This document shows, piece by piece, positions 1 through 8,631 of a stretch of DNA of 64,000 bases. The stretch covers positions 27,115 through 91,114 of the forward strand of contig JAMXLO010000143.1 in assembly GCA_024280945.1 (NCBI GenBank), read 5' to 3'. The translations under genes were made by a program, and so were the position numbers. Numbering within the stretch: position 1 is the first letter of the stretch; each line of letters starts with the position of its first letter. The stretch is from Acetobacteraceae bacterium. Lineage in GTDB: Bacteria > Pseudomonadota > Alphaproteobacteria > Acetobacterales > Acetobacteraceae. Under the pieces are notes generated by a model, which saw nothing but the letters and a program-made list of their open reading frames with translations, had not been told where the DNA came from and ran no database searches.

Positions 1-1
1 C

Positions 2-1054
2 GATGTGGCCTACGCGATCGATCTGGTCCGTGCGGAGGCGGTGCTGTCGGAGCGGGCGCGCAGTTCCCGCAGGGAGCGGCTGAACACCACACCGCCCAAG
101 GCGATGGACTTCGGCGTGCGGCCGGTCGGGCTGGCGCTGGAGCCGGTGGCCATCGCCGTCGCCGGGAAGCAGGTGCAGGCGGCGGCAAGCGCCAGAGTCT
201 ACGACTTCGGCGCGATCACCATCGCACTGCAGGCGCCAGTTGCCGACCAGCCGTGGGACGCGTTCGTCCGCAACGTCAACGCTGTCGATCGAGGTTTTCA
301 GGCCGAAGAGACCTGGGAGCGGTTGCTGCGGCAGTTGCGCGACCTGCTTGGGCCGGCGCTTATCCGCCCGGAAGCCACTCGCGTGCAGGAGGATTATCTG
401 ATCGCGGTCGTCGACGCGTTCGATCGCCCGCTCTCCGCGGCGGAATTACAGGAATCGGTGGATCTGGTTCCCTTGCTTTCCGGTGAACAACGCCCGCTTT
501 CCGAGGGCGCGCGGCAGGATCTGCTGCGCCACCGGTTTTCCTACTATGTCGACGATCTGGTCGCACTCACCTGGGATCGGGCCTTCATCTACGAACCGCG
601 CGGCGATTCGGACGTCCGGGACGTGCTCGAAGTGGCAAACGCGCAGCTCCTGGAGATGCGCTACTACGACGAATTGCTGGATGCCGAACTGCCACGCATG
701 TACGACTTGGTGGAGGAGGCAAGGCGCACGCGCACGCTTCTGGCGTCGCGGCGGTTTGCGGGTCTCGCGCGTCGTCTGCACACGATGGTCGCCGAGGTCA
801 CGGAACTGACCGAGCGCGTGGACAACGCGCTGCAGGTGACCGAGGACGTCTACCTCGCCAGGGTGTATTCGGCGGCACTGGAGCTGTTCCGGGTGAATGC
901 GCTGAATGCCGCGGTGGAACGCAAGCTGGCCATCATCCGCGACACCTATTCCGCGCTGTATGACGAAAGTTCCGCGAGCCGTACCGAACTGATGGAGTTC
1001 CTGATCATCATTCTGATCATGGCGGAGATCGTCATCGCCTTGGCAAGACCGTAG
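2..1054 (+). CDS. RMD1/DUF155-family protein, 5' end outside window
   Basis: The frame is open from the first bases. A GTG at 5 could start it, but the codon before it is also in frame, so the true start probably lies upstream. The protein has a short N-terminal beta-like region (VYDFGAITIAL), a long helical region rich in charged residues (about residues 215-320) and one hydrophobic C-terminal segment ending near EFLIIILIMAEIVIAL. This arrangement, with the LLEMRYYDELLDAELPRMYD stretch, fits the RMD1/Sif2 (DUF155) family of membrane proteins, whose biochemical role in bacteria is unknown. The family call rests on remembered pattern, not on a search. The next gene begins 54 bp downstream on the same strand. 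Confidence 0.65.
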   Translation, partial: DVAYAIDLVRAEAVLSERARSSRRERLNTTPPKAMDFGVRPVGLALEPVAIAVAGKQVQAAASARVYDFGAITIALQAPVADQPWDAFVRNVNAVDRGFQAEETWERLLRQLRDLLGPALIRPEATRVQEDYLIAVVDAFDRPLSAAELQESVDLVPLLSGEQRPLSEGARQDLLRHRFSYYVDDLVALTWDRAFIYEPRGDSDVRDVLEVANAQLLEMRYYDELLDAELPRMYDLVEEARRTRTLLASRRFAGLARRLHTMVAEVTELTERVDNALQVTEDVYLARVYSAALELFRVNALNAAVERKLAIIRDTYSALYDESSASRTELMEFLIIILIMAEIVIALARP

Positions 1055-1108
1055 GATGCCGCCGATCGCGTGCAGTTCCACGAAGCCATTGTGTTCCGCT
1101 GACAACAC

Positions 1109-2053
1109 ATGACCGGCACACCGACCTTTGCCACGATGACTAGCTTCCTCGGCATCGCCCGCGATGACCCGACCGCCGACTTTGTCGTGGCCGGGGTGCC
1201 GCTCGACATCGGCACCACCAACCGCGCCGGCGCGCGCGACGGTCCGCACGCGATCCGCCGTGCCAGCCGCATGCTGACCGACGGCGAACATCCGGAGTTC
1301 TGGGTCAAGCCCGCCACGCTGAATGTGGCCGATATCGGCGACTTTCAGATTGCCCTCGGCGACATACCGGCAAGCCTGCAGCATATCGAACAGCAAGCGG
1401 CGGGCATCCGCCACCTGCTCGCACTTGGGGGCGAGCACGGGGTTACGCTGCCGCTGTTGCGCGCGCTGTCGCACCGCACTGGCCCGCTGGCGTTGGTGCA
1501 TTTCGATGCGCATGTCGACACCTGGCCGACCAACTTCGGCCAAACCTACGCGCACGGCTCGGTATTCTATCATGCGCTCCAGGAGCGCCTGATCGAGCCG
1601 AAGCGCATGATCCAGATCGGCATTCGCTCGCCGATGCAGCGCGAGGTGTGGGACTGGACGATCAACCAAGGTGTCACCGTGCTCACGGCGCAGGAGGTTC
1701 ACGCCATCGGACCTGGCGCGGTGGCGCAACGTGTGCTCGACGCGGTGCAGGATGCACCGGCCTATCTGAGCTTCGATATCGACGCGCTCGATCCGGCGTT
1801 CGCGCCGGGCACCGGCACACCGGAGATCGGCGGCCTCGCGTCGTGGCAGGCACAGGCTATCCTGCGGCGGTTGGGCGCCGTGGCGTTCGTCGGCATGGAT
1901 GTGGTGGAGGTCGCGCCGGCCTACGACGTCGCCGAAATCACAGCACTCGCTGCGGCGACGGTCGTTTGGGAGTACCTCGCGCTCGTCGGCTCGAGCCATG
2001 CAGTGAGCACTGATGCTATCATCGATCATCGCATGCCTGATCCGGCGTCCTGA
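1109..2053 (+). CDS. speB: Agmatinase/arginase-family ureohydrolase
   Basis: A 314-residue ureohydrolase. The binuclear manganese site is visible: GGEHG (His110), DAHVD (Asp133, His135, Asp137) and SFDIDALDP (Asp223, Asp225), followed by the family signature APGTGTPE. The length is normal for agmatinase or guanidinobutyrase. It is expected to hydrolyse a guanidino compound (agmatine to putrescine plus urea, if agmatinase) in the cytoplasm. The ornithine decarboxylase gene 300 bp downstream also makes putrescine, so a polyamine role is likely. Substrate choice within the family cannot be decided from motifs, and guanidinobutyrase or proclavaminate amidinohydrolase-like activity remains possible. 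An in-frame ATG at codon 10 is an alternative start. Confidence 0.85.
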   Translation: MTGTPTFATMTSFLGIARDDPTADFVVAGVPLDIGTTNRAGARDGPHAIRRASRMLTDGEHPEFWVKPATLNVADIGDFQIALGDIPASLQHIEQQAAGIRHLLALGGEHGVTLPLLRALSHRTGPLALVHFDAHVDTWPTNFGQTYAHGSVFYHALQERLIEPKRMIQIGIRSPMQREVWDWTINQGVTVLTAQEVHAIGPGAVAQRVLDAVQDAPAYLSFDIDALDPAFAPGTGTPEIGGLASWQAQAILRRLGAVAFVGMDVVEVAPAYDVAEITALAAATVVWEYLALVGSSHAVSTDAIIDHRMPDPAS

Positions 2054-2351
2054 CCCCTATATGCAGCGTCCCGCGCCGCCCGTCGTGGCGGAGCGCAGCT
2101 TGACGCATCGCACGTGCCGCGAGCCCTGCCAAAGGGGCACAGCAACGACGTAACGCGTCCTTTTCGTCTGGCCGGTCCAAGCGTGGGACCGGGGTCGTGA
2201 GGGAGTCGCCTATGTTGGCTGATCGCCACACCGCGGTGCGAAGTACTCGCAGCACCGACTGAGTTCGTCGCCGCAGCGCGGCGATCGCTCTTCGTCCTGT
2301 CCGTGTCGTTGGTCGCGCGCACGCGACCGTGGTGCCTGTGAGGATACCGCC
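2054..2351 (+). promoter_or_regulatory. Structured leader of ornithine decarboxylase (speF-type element candidate)
   Basis: A 298-bp gap holds several perfect hairpins. CCGGTCC at 2172-2178 pairs with GGACCGG at 2186-2192; TCGCCGC at 2268-2274 pairs with GCGGCGA at 2278-2284; GGTCGCG at 2311-2317 pairs with CGCGACC at 2322-2328. The last two lie between a small upstream reading frame (2212-2262) and the decarboxylase start. Known from the literature: alphaproteobacterial ornithine decarboxylase genes often carry the conserved speF RNA element, and enterobacterial speF is controlled by an ornithine-sensing leader peptide. Inferred: this leader regulates decarboxylase expression in response to ornithine or polyamines. 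The match to the Rfam model was not tested. Confidence 0.6.
2212..2262 (+). CDS. Putative 16-residue leader peptide upstream of ornithine decarboxylase
   Basis: ATG at 2212 is preceded by a good ribosome-binding site (GAGGGAG ending 6 bases upstream) and opens a frame of 16 codons ending in TGA: MLADRHTAVRSTRSTD. The peptide has three arginines and a repeated R-S-T motif. The stop is followed within 10 bases by a 7-bp hairpin. The strong Shine-Dalgarno, the hairpins downstream and the position before ornithine decarboxylase are what a translated regulatory leader peptide would look like. It could still be a chance frame; conservation across relatives would decide. Confidence 0.5.
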   Translation: MLADRHTAVRSTRSTD

Positions 2352-3581
2352 ATGAACGATGTCCGCGTTCGCGCTGCCGTCTCGCCGCTGCGCCGCAGCT
2401 TCGCCACTGCCGCCGTGCTTCCATCGGTCGACGAGTTGGTCGCGACGGAGCGCCCCGAGGAGCCGATGCACTGCCTGCGTCCCGCTGCAGTCACCGCTGC
2501 TGCACGCGCGTTCGTCGCAGCGTTTCCCGGCGATGTGCTCTACGCGGTGAAGTGCAACCCCGAGCCCGGCATGTTGCGTGCGGTCCGTGCCGGCGGCGTC
2601 TCGCACTTCGACTGCGCATCCATCGGCGAGGTGGCGCTGGTGCGACAGATGTTTCCGGATACCGCGATCCATTTCATGCACCCTGTGAAGGCGCGTGGCG
2701 CGATCCGCGAGGCGTGGGTCCGTCACGATGTCCACGACTTCACGCTCGACAGCACCGAAGAGCTTGGGAAGATCGTGCAGGAGACCGCGGCGACCGGTGC
2801 CAGCGGCGAACTTGGCCTGATCGTCCGCCTCGCTTTACCCAAGGGCAGCGCGGTGCTGGACCTCTCCGGCAAGTTTGGCGCCCCGGCCGCGCTGGCGAGC
2901 GACCTGTTGCGTGCGGCACGTCCGCATGCAACGCGGCTTGGCGTCAGCTTCCATGTCGGTTCGCAATGCCTTGACCCGCTTGCCTGGCGAAACGCCCTGA
3001 CGTTGGTCGGTGATGTGGCGCAGGATGCCGGCGTCACGATCGAGATCGTCGACGTCGGCGGCGGGTTTCCCGCGGCATACACCGATGTCGATCCGCCGCA
3101 CCTCGGCGCGATATTCGCCGAGATCGAGGCAGGGTTCGATCGCCTCGCCATGCCACGAGCCCGGCTATGGGCCGAGCCCGGTCGCGCCCTGGTCGCCTCC
3201 GGCGGGTCGGTGATCGTGCAGGTGCAGCACCGTCGCGACGACGCACTCTACATCAACGACGGAGTCTACGGCGCACTGGCTGACGCGGGCGCGCCTCGCT
3301 TCCGTTACCCGGTGCGTCTGGTCCGGCCGTCCGGCGCGGCGTCGTCCAACGAACTTGTCGCGTTCAAGTTCTTCGGCCCGACCTGTGACAGCGCCGATGT
3401 GATGCATGGACCATTCGACCTTCCAGCCGACACTGCGGAAGGCGACTGGATCGAGATCGGGCAGCTTGGCGCCTACGGCGGCTGCATGCGCACCGCCTTC
3501 AATGGATTCGATCGCGCACGATTGGTCGAGGTGCGCGACCGACCCCTCCTGCCACAGGTACCGTTGCGTATCGCCGCTTGA
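2352..3581 (+). CDS. speF: Ornithine/lysine/arginine decarboxylase, fold III (ornithine decarboxylase)
   Basis: A 409-residue PLP-dependent decarboxylase of the eukaryotic-type (alanine racemase-fold) group. Landmarks: YAVKCNP, with Lys67 as the PLP Schiff-base lysine; FHVGSQ; the glycine-rich phosphate loop DVGGGFP; EPGRALV; the catalytic cysteine in GPTCDSADVM; and GAYGGCMRTAFNGF near the C-terminus. It should convert ornithine to putrescine and CO2 in the cytoplasm. The leader described upstream suggests translational or transcriptional control. With the ureohydrolase just upstream it forms a putrescine-supply module. Lysine decarboxylase activity cannot be excluded in this bifunctional family. 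The gene ends 28 bp from the convergent porin gene. Confidence 0.88.
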   Translation: MNDVRVRAAVSPLRRSFATAAVLPSVDELVATERPEEPMHCLRPAAVTAAARAFVAAFPGDVLYAVKCNPEPGMLRAVRAGGVSHFDCASIGEVALVRQMFPDTAIHFMHPVKARGAIREAWVRHDVHDFTLDSTEELGKIVQETAATGASGELGLIVRLALPKGSAVLDLSGKFGAPAALASDLLRAARPHATRLGVSFHVGSQCLDPLAWRNALTLVGDVAQDAGVTIEIVDVGGGFPAAYTDVDPPHLGAIFAEIEAGFDRLAMPRARLWAEPGRALVASGGSVIVQVQHRRDDALYINDGVYGALADAGAPRFRYPVRLVRPSGAASSNELVAFKFFGPTCDSADVMHGPFDLPADTAEGDWIEIGQLGAYGGCMRTAFNGFDRARLVEVRDRPLLPQVPLRIAA

Positions 3582-3609
3582 TGCGATGCGCAGCATCTGC
3601 TCCGGGCAG

Positions 3610-5214
3610 TCAGAAGTTCACGATGTTCCCAAGGACGAATCCTTGCGACATGATGCTGTTGTTCGCCGATGACCCGATCGCGTTCGTGATGAAGTTGAAG
3701 TCGCTCTGCTTCAGGTTCTGATACTGGTACTCGGCGTACACGAGGTAGCCCGGTGCAACCGAATAACTCGCGCCGATATCGAGAGCCTGGCCGCGACGCT
3801 GGCTGATGCCGGTCAGATTGACGGCGCCCTGATAGACACCGCGTTCAGCCGCGATGCCGATGGTGAAGGGGCCGGCGGTATACTTGGCGCCGATCAGGTA
3901 GGCTAGTTCGCTGGCGCCGTTCTGCGGTACCGGGGCGAGCACGCCACTGATACGGCCACCGATGATGTTGCCACCTATGGTGAGCCCGCCATAGGTCACG
4001 GCGACACCACCGTTGCCGAAGTTCAGTCCGTCGTACTTGCCGGTGAATTTGCTTCCAGCAACCGTGGCGCCGAGAAAGCTCGCTGTGGTCGGACCGGTGA
4101 AGTTGGCGTGCCCGCTGAGCCCGTATGCTGCGTAGGCCAGAACGCCAACGGGACCGACTATGCCTTGATAGCGGACACCGACAGTGGTCTGGTTGATCAC
4201 CCTCGCGCCGTCGAGCTGACCCGGACCGGACGACAAGGACGGACACCCTGTGTTCGCCACTGTGCACGCGTTGCCAGTGCCGGTACCCGCACCGGTCAGC
4301 GAGCCATTCAGCGGATTGCTGCTCCCGTTGCCAAAGCCATTCGAGGTGTTCGGGGCGTACTGAACGCCGAAATCAAGCCCGGCGAACTGCGGAGTAAGAT
4401 AGACCAGCTTGTTGTAGGCGTATTCGTTGCCATCGCCGGACAGGAAGAAAAATGGCACCTGCGCATTCGATGGCACAAGGCTCGCGAGGTCACTGCCATT
4501 CTGCAGATTGCCCGTCGGCAGGAACTGGAATGTGGTCACACCATTATCGAACAGGCCGATGATGCCGTCAGCCTGACCGGCCCGCACGATACCCCATTGA
4601 TCGCCTGCCACATAGGTGAATGCACGTCGCACGAACAAGGTTTCGAGCGAAGAATAGCCGCTGGCGCCAGAACTGGTGTTGCTGCTGATCTGCCCGGTGA
4701 AGTTCTGCCGGATCTCCATCGCTGCGCCGTAGCGCAAGCCATTGGCGGCCATGCCGTCCGCGCCGAAATAGAGGCGCGCATAGCTGTAGATGGAGTTTGG
4801 CGCCAGCTTGACCTGTCCGGTGCCGTTGTTGCCGACGACCGTGCCGAGCGGCGTCGCCGCGCCCGGAGCAATCGTTGCGGGTCCTCCTGGCGTGCCAGCC
4901 CCAAGCGAACCGGCGGGTGCCGTTGCAAACCGCTGATCGGCGCTGCTCCAGAAACTCGCGAACCCGACATTCACTCTGCCATTGAGATGGATGACGATGG
5001 TACCCGGGTCGGGATTGGCAAACGAACCAGAGACTGCTGTTGCCTGGGCATTGTTGTTATCGTTGGCTGTCGCGATCGACCTTGCGGATGGCGTGTAGGC
5101 GGATTGACCTTGGGTTGGTGCAAATACTGGTGCCGGGACGGTCTGCGCGTTCACCGTCGACCACGCCGTGCCGATCGCGCTCAGAGCGACGCTGGTGATG
5201 ATAGCCTGTTTCAT
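3610..5214 (-). CDS. Outer-membrane porin
   Basis: The ATG at 5214 gives 534 residues beginning with a clear Sec signal (MKQAIITSVALSAIGTAW, cleavage near VNA-QT) and has a GGAGAA ribosome-binding site upstream, so the longer in-frame extension is not used. The mature protein is rich in Gly, Asn, Ala and aromatic residues and shows alternating beta-strand patterns such as YARLYFGADGMAANGLRYGA, typical of alphaproteobacterial trimeric porins (Porin_4-like). The C-terminus ends in Phe (VLGNIVNF), the outer-membrane sorting signature read by BamA. It probably admits small solutes; specificity is unknown. It stands alone and is convergent with ornithine decarboxylase. Confidence 0.85.
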   Translation of the reverse strand: MKQAIITSVALSAIGTAWSTVNAQTVPAPVFAPTQGQSAYTPSARSIATANDNNNAQATAVSGSFANPDPGTIVIHLNGRVNVGFASFWSSADQRFATAPAGSLGAGTPGGPATIAPGAATPLGTVVGNNGTGQVKLAPNSIYSYARLYFGADGMAANGLRYGAAMEIRQNFTGQISSNTSSGASGYSSLETLFVRRAFTYVAGDQWGIVRAGQADGIIGLFDNGVTTFQFLPTGNLQNGSDLASLVPSNAQVPFFFLSGDGNEYAYNKLVYLTPQFAGLDFGVQYAPNTSNGFGNGSSNPLNGSLTGAGTGTGNACTVANTGCPSLSSGPGQLDGARVINQTTVGVRYQGIVGPVGVLAYAAYGLSGHANFTGPTTASFLGATVAGSKFTGKYDGLNFGNGGVAVTYGGLTIGGNIIGGRISGVLAPVPQNGASELAYLIGAKYTAGPFTIGIAAERGVYQGAVNLTGISQRRGQALDIGASYSVAPGYLVYAEYQYQNLKQSDFNFITNAIGSSANNSIMSQGFVLGNIVNF

Positions 5215-5392
5215 GCGAGCCAATGTTCTCCGGCCGTTGACCGTGGAACATGTGGCAGTGCAGCAAGCGCCAGTCCTCCACATTGATGTGATATCGTGTG
5301 AAGGTTCTATTTCCGCTGCGTTGCCAGCCACCGCATGGCCGACGCTGAGAGCGGACCACGCAGGCCCTGTTTTGCGATGGCGCTCTGGCTAA
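5215..5392 (-). promoter_or_regulatory. Porin upstream region
   Basis: 178 bp between the porin start and the end of the next minus-strand gene. It should hold the porin promoter. The porin ribosome-binding site (GGAGAA, read on the minus strand) is visible; no convincing operator palindrome or terminator was found. Confidence 0.35.
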
Positions 5393-5812
5393 TCAGTAGA
5401 CGACAATTCTGATCTTCTTCGAGACGATGGGCGGATTGAATGGCACATGGTCCGCATCCCCCAGCACCAATTGCAGCGTGTGCGGACCAGGTGGCAGGTC
5501 AATGCGGGCCTCGGTCTGGCCGGCGCCGAAGTGCAGGTGTTTCTTATCCTGCGGAATCGCCTGGTCGGTGTCGAGCGGCTCATCCACATCGATGAACAGG
5601 TGATGGTGGCCCATATTGGCTGTCGTATCGCCAGCGTGCGTCACTCCCATGTTGCGCAGCCCGAACCGACACCAGAATGCACCTTTGATCCGCATCCCGT
5701 CCTGCGGCCAGATGATATAGAGATAAGCGTCATTCGGTGCCGCGGTCTTGCCGGCCAGGGCATTGGCCGACACCAGCAGAAGCGATGGCAGGACGAGACG
5801 ACGCGTCAGCAT
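5393..5812 (-). CDS. DUF4399-type exported protein
   Basis: ATG at 5812 gives 139 residues with an N-terminal signal (MLTRRLVLPSLLLVSANALA, then GKTAAP). The mature domain carries the features of the DUF4399 family: YIIWPQDGMRI near the start, a His-rich GHHHLFIDV, DKKHLHFGAGQTEARIDLPPG and HTLQLVLGDADHVPF. The family is periplasmic and of unknown function; the histidines could bind metal but that is inference. The gene begins 13 bp after the end of the cyclase-like gene on the same strand, so the two are probably co-transcribed. A longer in-frame extension upstream has no signal peptide and is not supported. Confidence 0.75.
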   Translation of the reverse strand: MLTRRLVLPSLLLVSANALAGKTAAPNDAYLYIIWPQDGMRIKGAFWCRFGLRNMGVTHAGDTTANMGHHHLFIDVDEPLDTDQAIPQDKKHLHFGAGQTEARIDLPPGPHTLQLVLGDADHVPFNPPIVSKKIRIVVY

Positions 5813-5825
5813 CTCTGTGCTCCAT

Positions 5826-7346
5826 TCATGGCGAGGCGGCGATGCGAAAGCCGTGCGTGGGATAGCGAACGGATGCGTCATAAAAATCACGACCCGCTGG
5901 CCGTGCGTAGCTGGCATCGTTGCTCGACGACGCGCCGCGGATGACACGTTCACGGCAATCGGGTGTAGCACGTGCCGCACCGTTGGCGGCAGCGCCACGA
6001 TAGTCCTTCACCCAGCAGTCCTCGACCCATTCGGACACGCCATCGTTGATACGAAGGCCGTAGGGATTGGCGGGCACGGTTCCGGCCTTCATAGGCTTGG
6101 CATCGCCACAGCCTTTGCAGATCGCGAGGCCTGGCTTCATGGCGTCCCCCCACCAGAAGCGTGTCTTGGTACCGCCGCGGGCAGCATACTCCCACTCGGC
6201 CTCGGTGGGCAGGCGCCACTGGCGATGCGTCACACCACTCAGCCATTGCAAATATTGCTGCGTGTCGTTCCAACTGACGTTGCCCAGCGGTGCATCGTCG
6301 TCACCGGGCGGGATATAGCTGCAGGCATTCGCCTGCACGCACCCGCGCCACTGTCCGACCGTCACGACGCTTTTGCCGATCAAGAATGGAGCGACCTGCA
6401 CCTTGTGCACAGGCTGTTCGGTCGGGTCGTCCTTGCTGCCCATATCGAAGCTGCCGCCAACGATGCCAATCGTGTCCGGTTCGGTGATGCGCGGCTCGGA
6501 TGGCGGCTTTGGCAGCACCATGGCCTGTTGTGTGGTGGCTGTCGACGGCGCCTCAACTGGCGGCCTGGTTACCGGTGGTGACTCGTCGGGGCGGCGTGCT
6601 CCCGCCTCGGGCATTGTTTGGATCGCCGGCTGCAAAGTTGCCTGCGTCGGACGTTCGAAGATGACGATCTGTTCCGCCTGACGTTGCCACAGGTACCAGC
6701 CTCCCACGCCCACGATCACTGCAGAGCAGGCCGCCGTAAGAGCGCCAATTCGCAACCAGCGCCGTGTCGCCGCCTTGGCGACCGCAGCGGGATCCGGCAG
6801 GACGCGGTAGACCGGCACTGGATCCATAATTCTTTTGACCTTGCGGTCTCCGACCGACTGATAGCCGCAGACCACCTTGTATCTGGTCTGCTCGTAGACC
6901 CCGCCCGAGATGTAAATGGTCCCCGGTTCCGCAAGCTGTTCAAGTCGAACAGCAACGTTGACGCCATCGCCACGGATATCATCTGGCTCGACGATCACGT
7001 CGTCGAGGTTGATGCCGATACGGAACCAGATCCACCGTTCCCGCGGCAGTTCAAGGTTGCGCACCACCATATCCTGCTGAACGACAATGGCAGCGCGGAC
7101 GCATTCGACCGGGCTGTCGAAGACACAAAGCAAGCCGTCTCCCTGCTGCCGAACCACCCGACCGCCGTGTTCGTTGATCACCGGCTCAATGAGTTCGCGG
7201 TTGATCTGCACGACGCGCTCGCGCGTGTCGCGCTCATCGTCCTGGTTGAACCTTGAGTCGCCGACGATGCCGGCCACCATGATGGTGGTCAGGCGACGAG
7301 GGGCGGGTAGCGTCTTTCGCGCGCTTTCTGCGGCTTCGTCCGACAT
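5826..7346 (-). CDS. Class III nucleotidyl cyclase-like domain fused to a formylglycine-generating-enzyme-like (SUMF1) domain
   Basis: ATG at 7346 gives 506 residues. Residues 20-185 form a class III adenylate/guanylate cyclase domain: QGDG (Asp70, second metal ligand) and RGDGVNVAVRLEQLAEPG (Asn130, Arg134, transition-state residues). The first metal-binding Asp is replaced by Gly26 (VAGIVGDSR where families read ADIVGYSR). A single membrane helix follows at about 198-220, then a Pro/Thr-rich linker, then a periplasmic FGE/sulfatase-modifying-type domain from about 285 (GGSFDMGS, LPTEAEWEYAARGG, EWVEDCW, RVIRGASS). The FGE-like domains of such fusions are usually regarded as ligand-binding rather than catalytic. 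Likely a membrane signalling protein with cytoplasmic cyclase; with a missing metal ligand its activity is uncertain. Confidence 0.8.
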   Translation of the reverse strand: MSDEAAESARKTLPAPRRLTTIMVAGIVGDSRFNQDDERDTRERVVQINRELIEPVINEHGGRVVRQQGDGLLCVFDSPVECVRAAIVVQQDMVVRNLELPRERWIWFRIGINLDDVIVEPDDIRGDGVNVAVRLEQLAEPGTIYISGGVYEQTRYKVVCGYQSVGDRKVKRIMDPVPVYRVLPDPAAVAKAATRRWLRIGALTAACSAVIVGVGGWYLWQRQAEQIVIFERPTQATLQPAIQTMPEAGARRPDESPPVTRPPVEAPSTATTQQAMVLPKPPSEPRITEPDTIGIVGGSFDMGSKDDPTEQPVHKVQVAPFLIGKSVVTVGQWRGCVQANACSYIPPGDDDAPLGNVSWNDTQQYLQWLSGVTHRQWRLPTEAEWEYAARGGTKTRFWWGDAMKPGLAICKGCGDAKPMKAGTVPANPYGLRINDGVSEWVEDCWVKDYRGAAANGAARATPDCRERVIRGASSSNDASYARPAGRDFYDASVRYPTHGFRIAASP

Positions 7347-7425
7347 GGCACGTCCCGACAGACTTGAACCAGGATAGGAAAGTTTATGGGCGTCGGGAAA
7401 GACAGAAAAGTCCGAATTACTTTGA

Positions 7426-8631
7426 TCAACCGCCGAAGGCAGACAGTCCGGTCTGAGCCCGGCCAAGGATCAGGGCATGCACGTCGTGCGTGCCCTCATA
7501 CGTATTTACAGCCTCCAGGTTCATGACGTGACGGATCACGTGGTACTCGTCAGCCACGCCGTTGCCACCGTGCATGTCGCGCGCGGTGCGGGCGATCTCC
7601 AGCGCCTTGCCGCAGTTGTTGCGCTTCAGCAGGCTGATCATCTCCGGCGCCGCATTGTCCTCGTCGATCAGCCGGCCGAGCCGCAGCACCGCCTGCAGTC
7701 CAAGCGTTATCTCGGTCTGCATGTCCACGAGCTTCTTCTGGATCAGTTGCGTCGCCGCCAGCGGCCGGCCGAACATGATGCGCTGCATCGTATAGTCGCG
7801 CGCTGCCTGCCAGCAGGACTCGGCCGCGCCCAGTGCACCCCACGCAATGCCATATCGTGCGTTGTTCAGGCAGGAGAATGGCCCGCGCAGCCCTTTCACC
7901 GCGGGCAGCATCGCGTCCTCCGGCACCATGACATTGTCCATCATGATCATGCCGGTGGTGGACGCGCGCAGCGAAAACTTGCCCTCGATCCTCGGTGCAC
8001 TCAGCCCGGGCGTGCCCTTTTCCAGGATGAACCCACGGATGTCGCCGGCATCGTCCTTCGCCCACACCACCAGCACATCCGCCAGCGGCGAGTTGGTGAT
8101 CCAGGTTTTCGATCCGTTCAGCACATAGCCGCCGTCGACCTTCTTCGCGCGCGTGCGCATCGAGGCAGGATCGGAGCCGGCATCCGGTTCGGTCAGGCCG
8201 AAGCAGCCGACCCATTCGCCGCTGCGCAGCTTCGGCAGGTATTTTTCCCGCTGAACCTCGGAACCAAAATCCCAGATCGGATACATCACCAAGGAAGACT
8301 GCACCGAGAAGGCGGATCGGTAGCCGGAATCGACCCGCTCGACCTCGCGTGCGATCAGCCCGTAGCTGACATAGTTCACACCAGCGCAGCCATAGCCTTC
8401 GAGCGTGGCGCCAAGAAATCCCATCTCGCCCATCTCATTCATGATTTCGCGATGGAACTTTTCGTGCCGATTCGCCTCGATCACCCGCGGGAGCAACTTC
8501 TCCTGACAGTATTCTCGCGCGGCGTCGCGGATCGCGCGCTCCTCCTCGGCCAGCTGCTGGTCGAGCCGGAGCGCATCATCCCACTGAAACGGGGTGAAGT
8601 GGCTCTTGTGACGTATGGGCGCGTCATTCAT
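7426..8631 (-). CDS. gcdH: Glutaryl-CoA dehydrogenase (acyl-CoA dehydrogenase family)
   Basis: A 401-residue flavoprotein. It has the acyl-CoA dehydrogenase signatures [13 protein letters not shown] and [19 protein letters not shown], the FAD-contact region [19 protein letters not shown], and the C-terminal [20 protein letters not shown] in which the Glu of YEGTHD is the catalytic base in glutaryl-CoA dehydrogenase. The product would oxidise and decarboxylate glutaryl-CoA to crotonyl-CoA in lysine/tryptophan breakdown and pass electrons to ETF; an ETF-quinone oxidoreductase is encoded at 40.5-42.2 kb. The start overlaps the stop of the upstream helicase gene (ATGA at 8628-8631), implying coupled translation of two functionally unrelated genes. 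Confidence 0.88.
   Translation of the reverse strand: MNDAPIRHKSHFTPFQWDDALRLDQQLAEEERAIRDAAREYCQEKLLPRVIEANRHEKFHREIMNEMGEMGFLGATLEGYGCAGVNYVSYGLIAREVERVDSGYRSAFSVQSSLVMYPIWDFGSEVQREKYLPKLRSGEWVGCFGLTEPDAGSDPASMRTRAKKVDGGYVLNGSKTWITNSPLADVLVVWAKDDAGDIRGFILEKGTPGLSAPRIEGKFSLRASTTGMIMMDNVMVPEDAMLPAVKGLRGPFSCLNNARYGIAWGALGAAESCWQAARDYTMQRIMFGRPLAATQLIQKKLVDMQTEITLGLQAVLRLGRLIDEDNAAPEMISLLKRNNCGKALEIARTARDMHGGNGVADEYHVIRHVMNLEAVNTYEGTHDVHALILGRAQTGLSAFGG

Noticed and set aside
446..2029. 527-codon minus-strand frame opposite the RMD1-like and ureohydrolase genes
   Set aside because: Spans two real plus-strand genes in the opposite direction; composition is typical of an antisense frame.
2172..2192. 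Hairpin considered as an intrinsic terminator of the ureohydrolase gene
   Set aside because: No T run follows, and it lies close before a small ORF with a good ribosome-binding site, so a leader structure is the better reading.
3582..3609. GATGC/GCATC stem between ornithine decarboxylase and the porin considered as a bidirectional terminator
   Set aside because: Only a 5-bp stem with no T run; too weak to claim.
4108..5286. 392-codon plus-strand frame opposite the porin
   Set aside because: Antisense to a signal-peptide-bearing porin; no ribosome-binding site or motifs.
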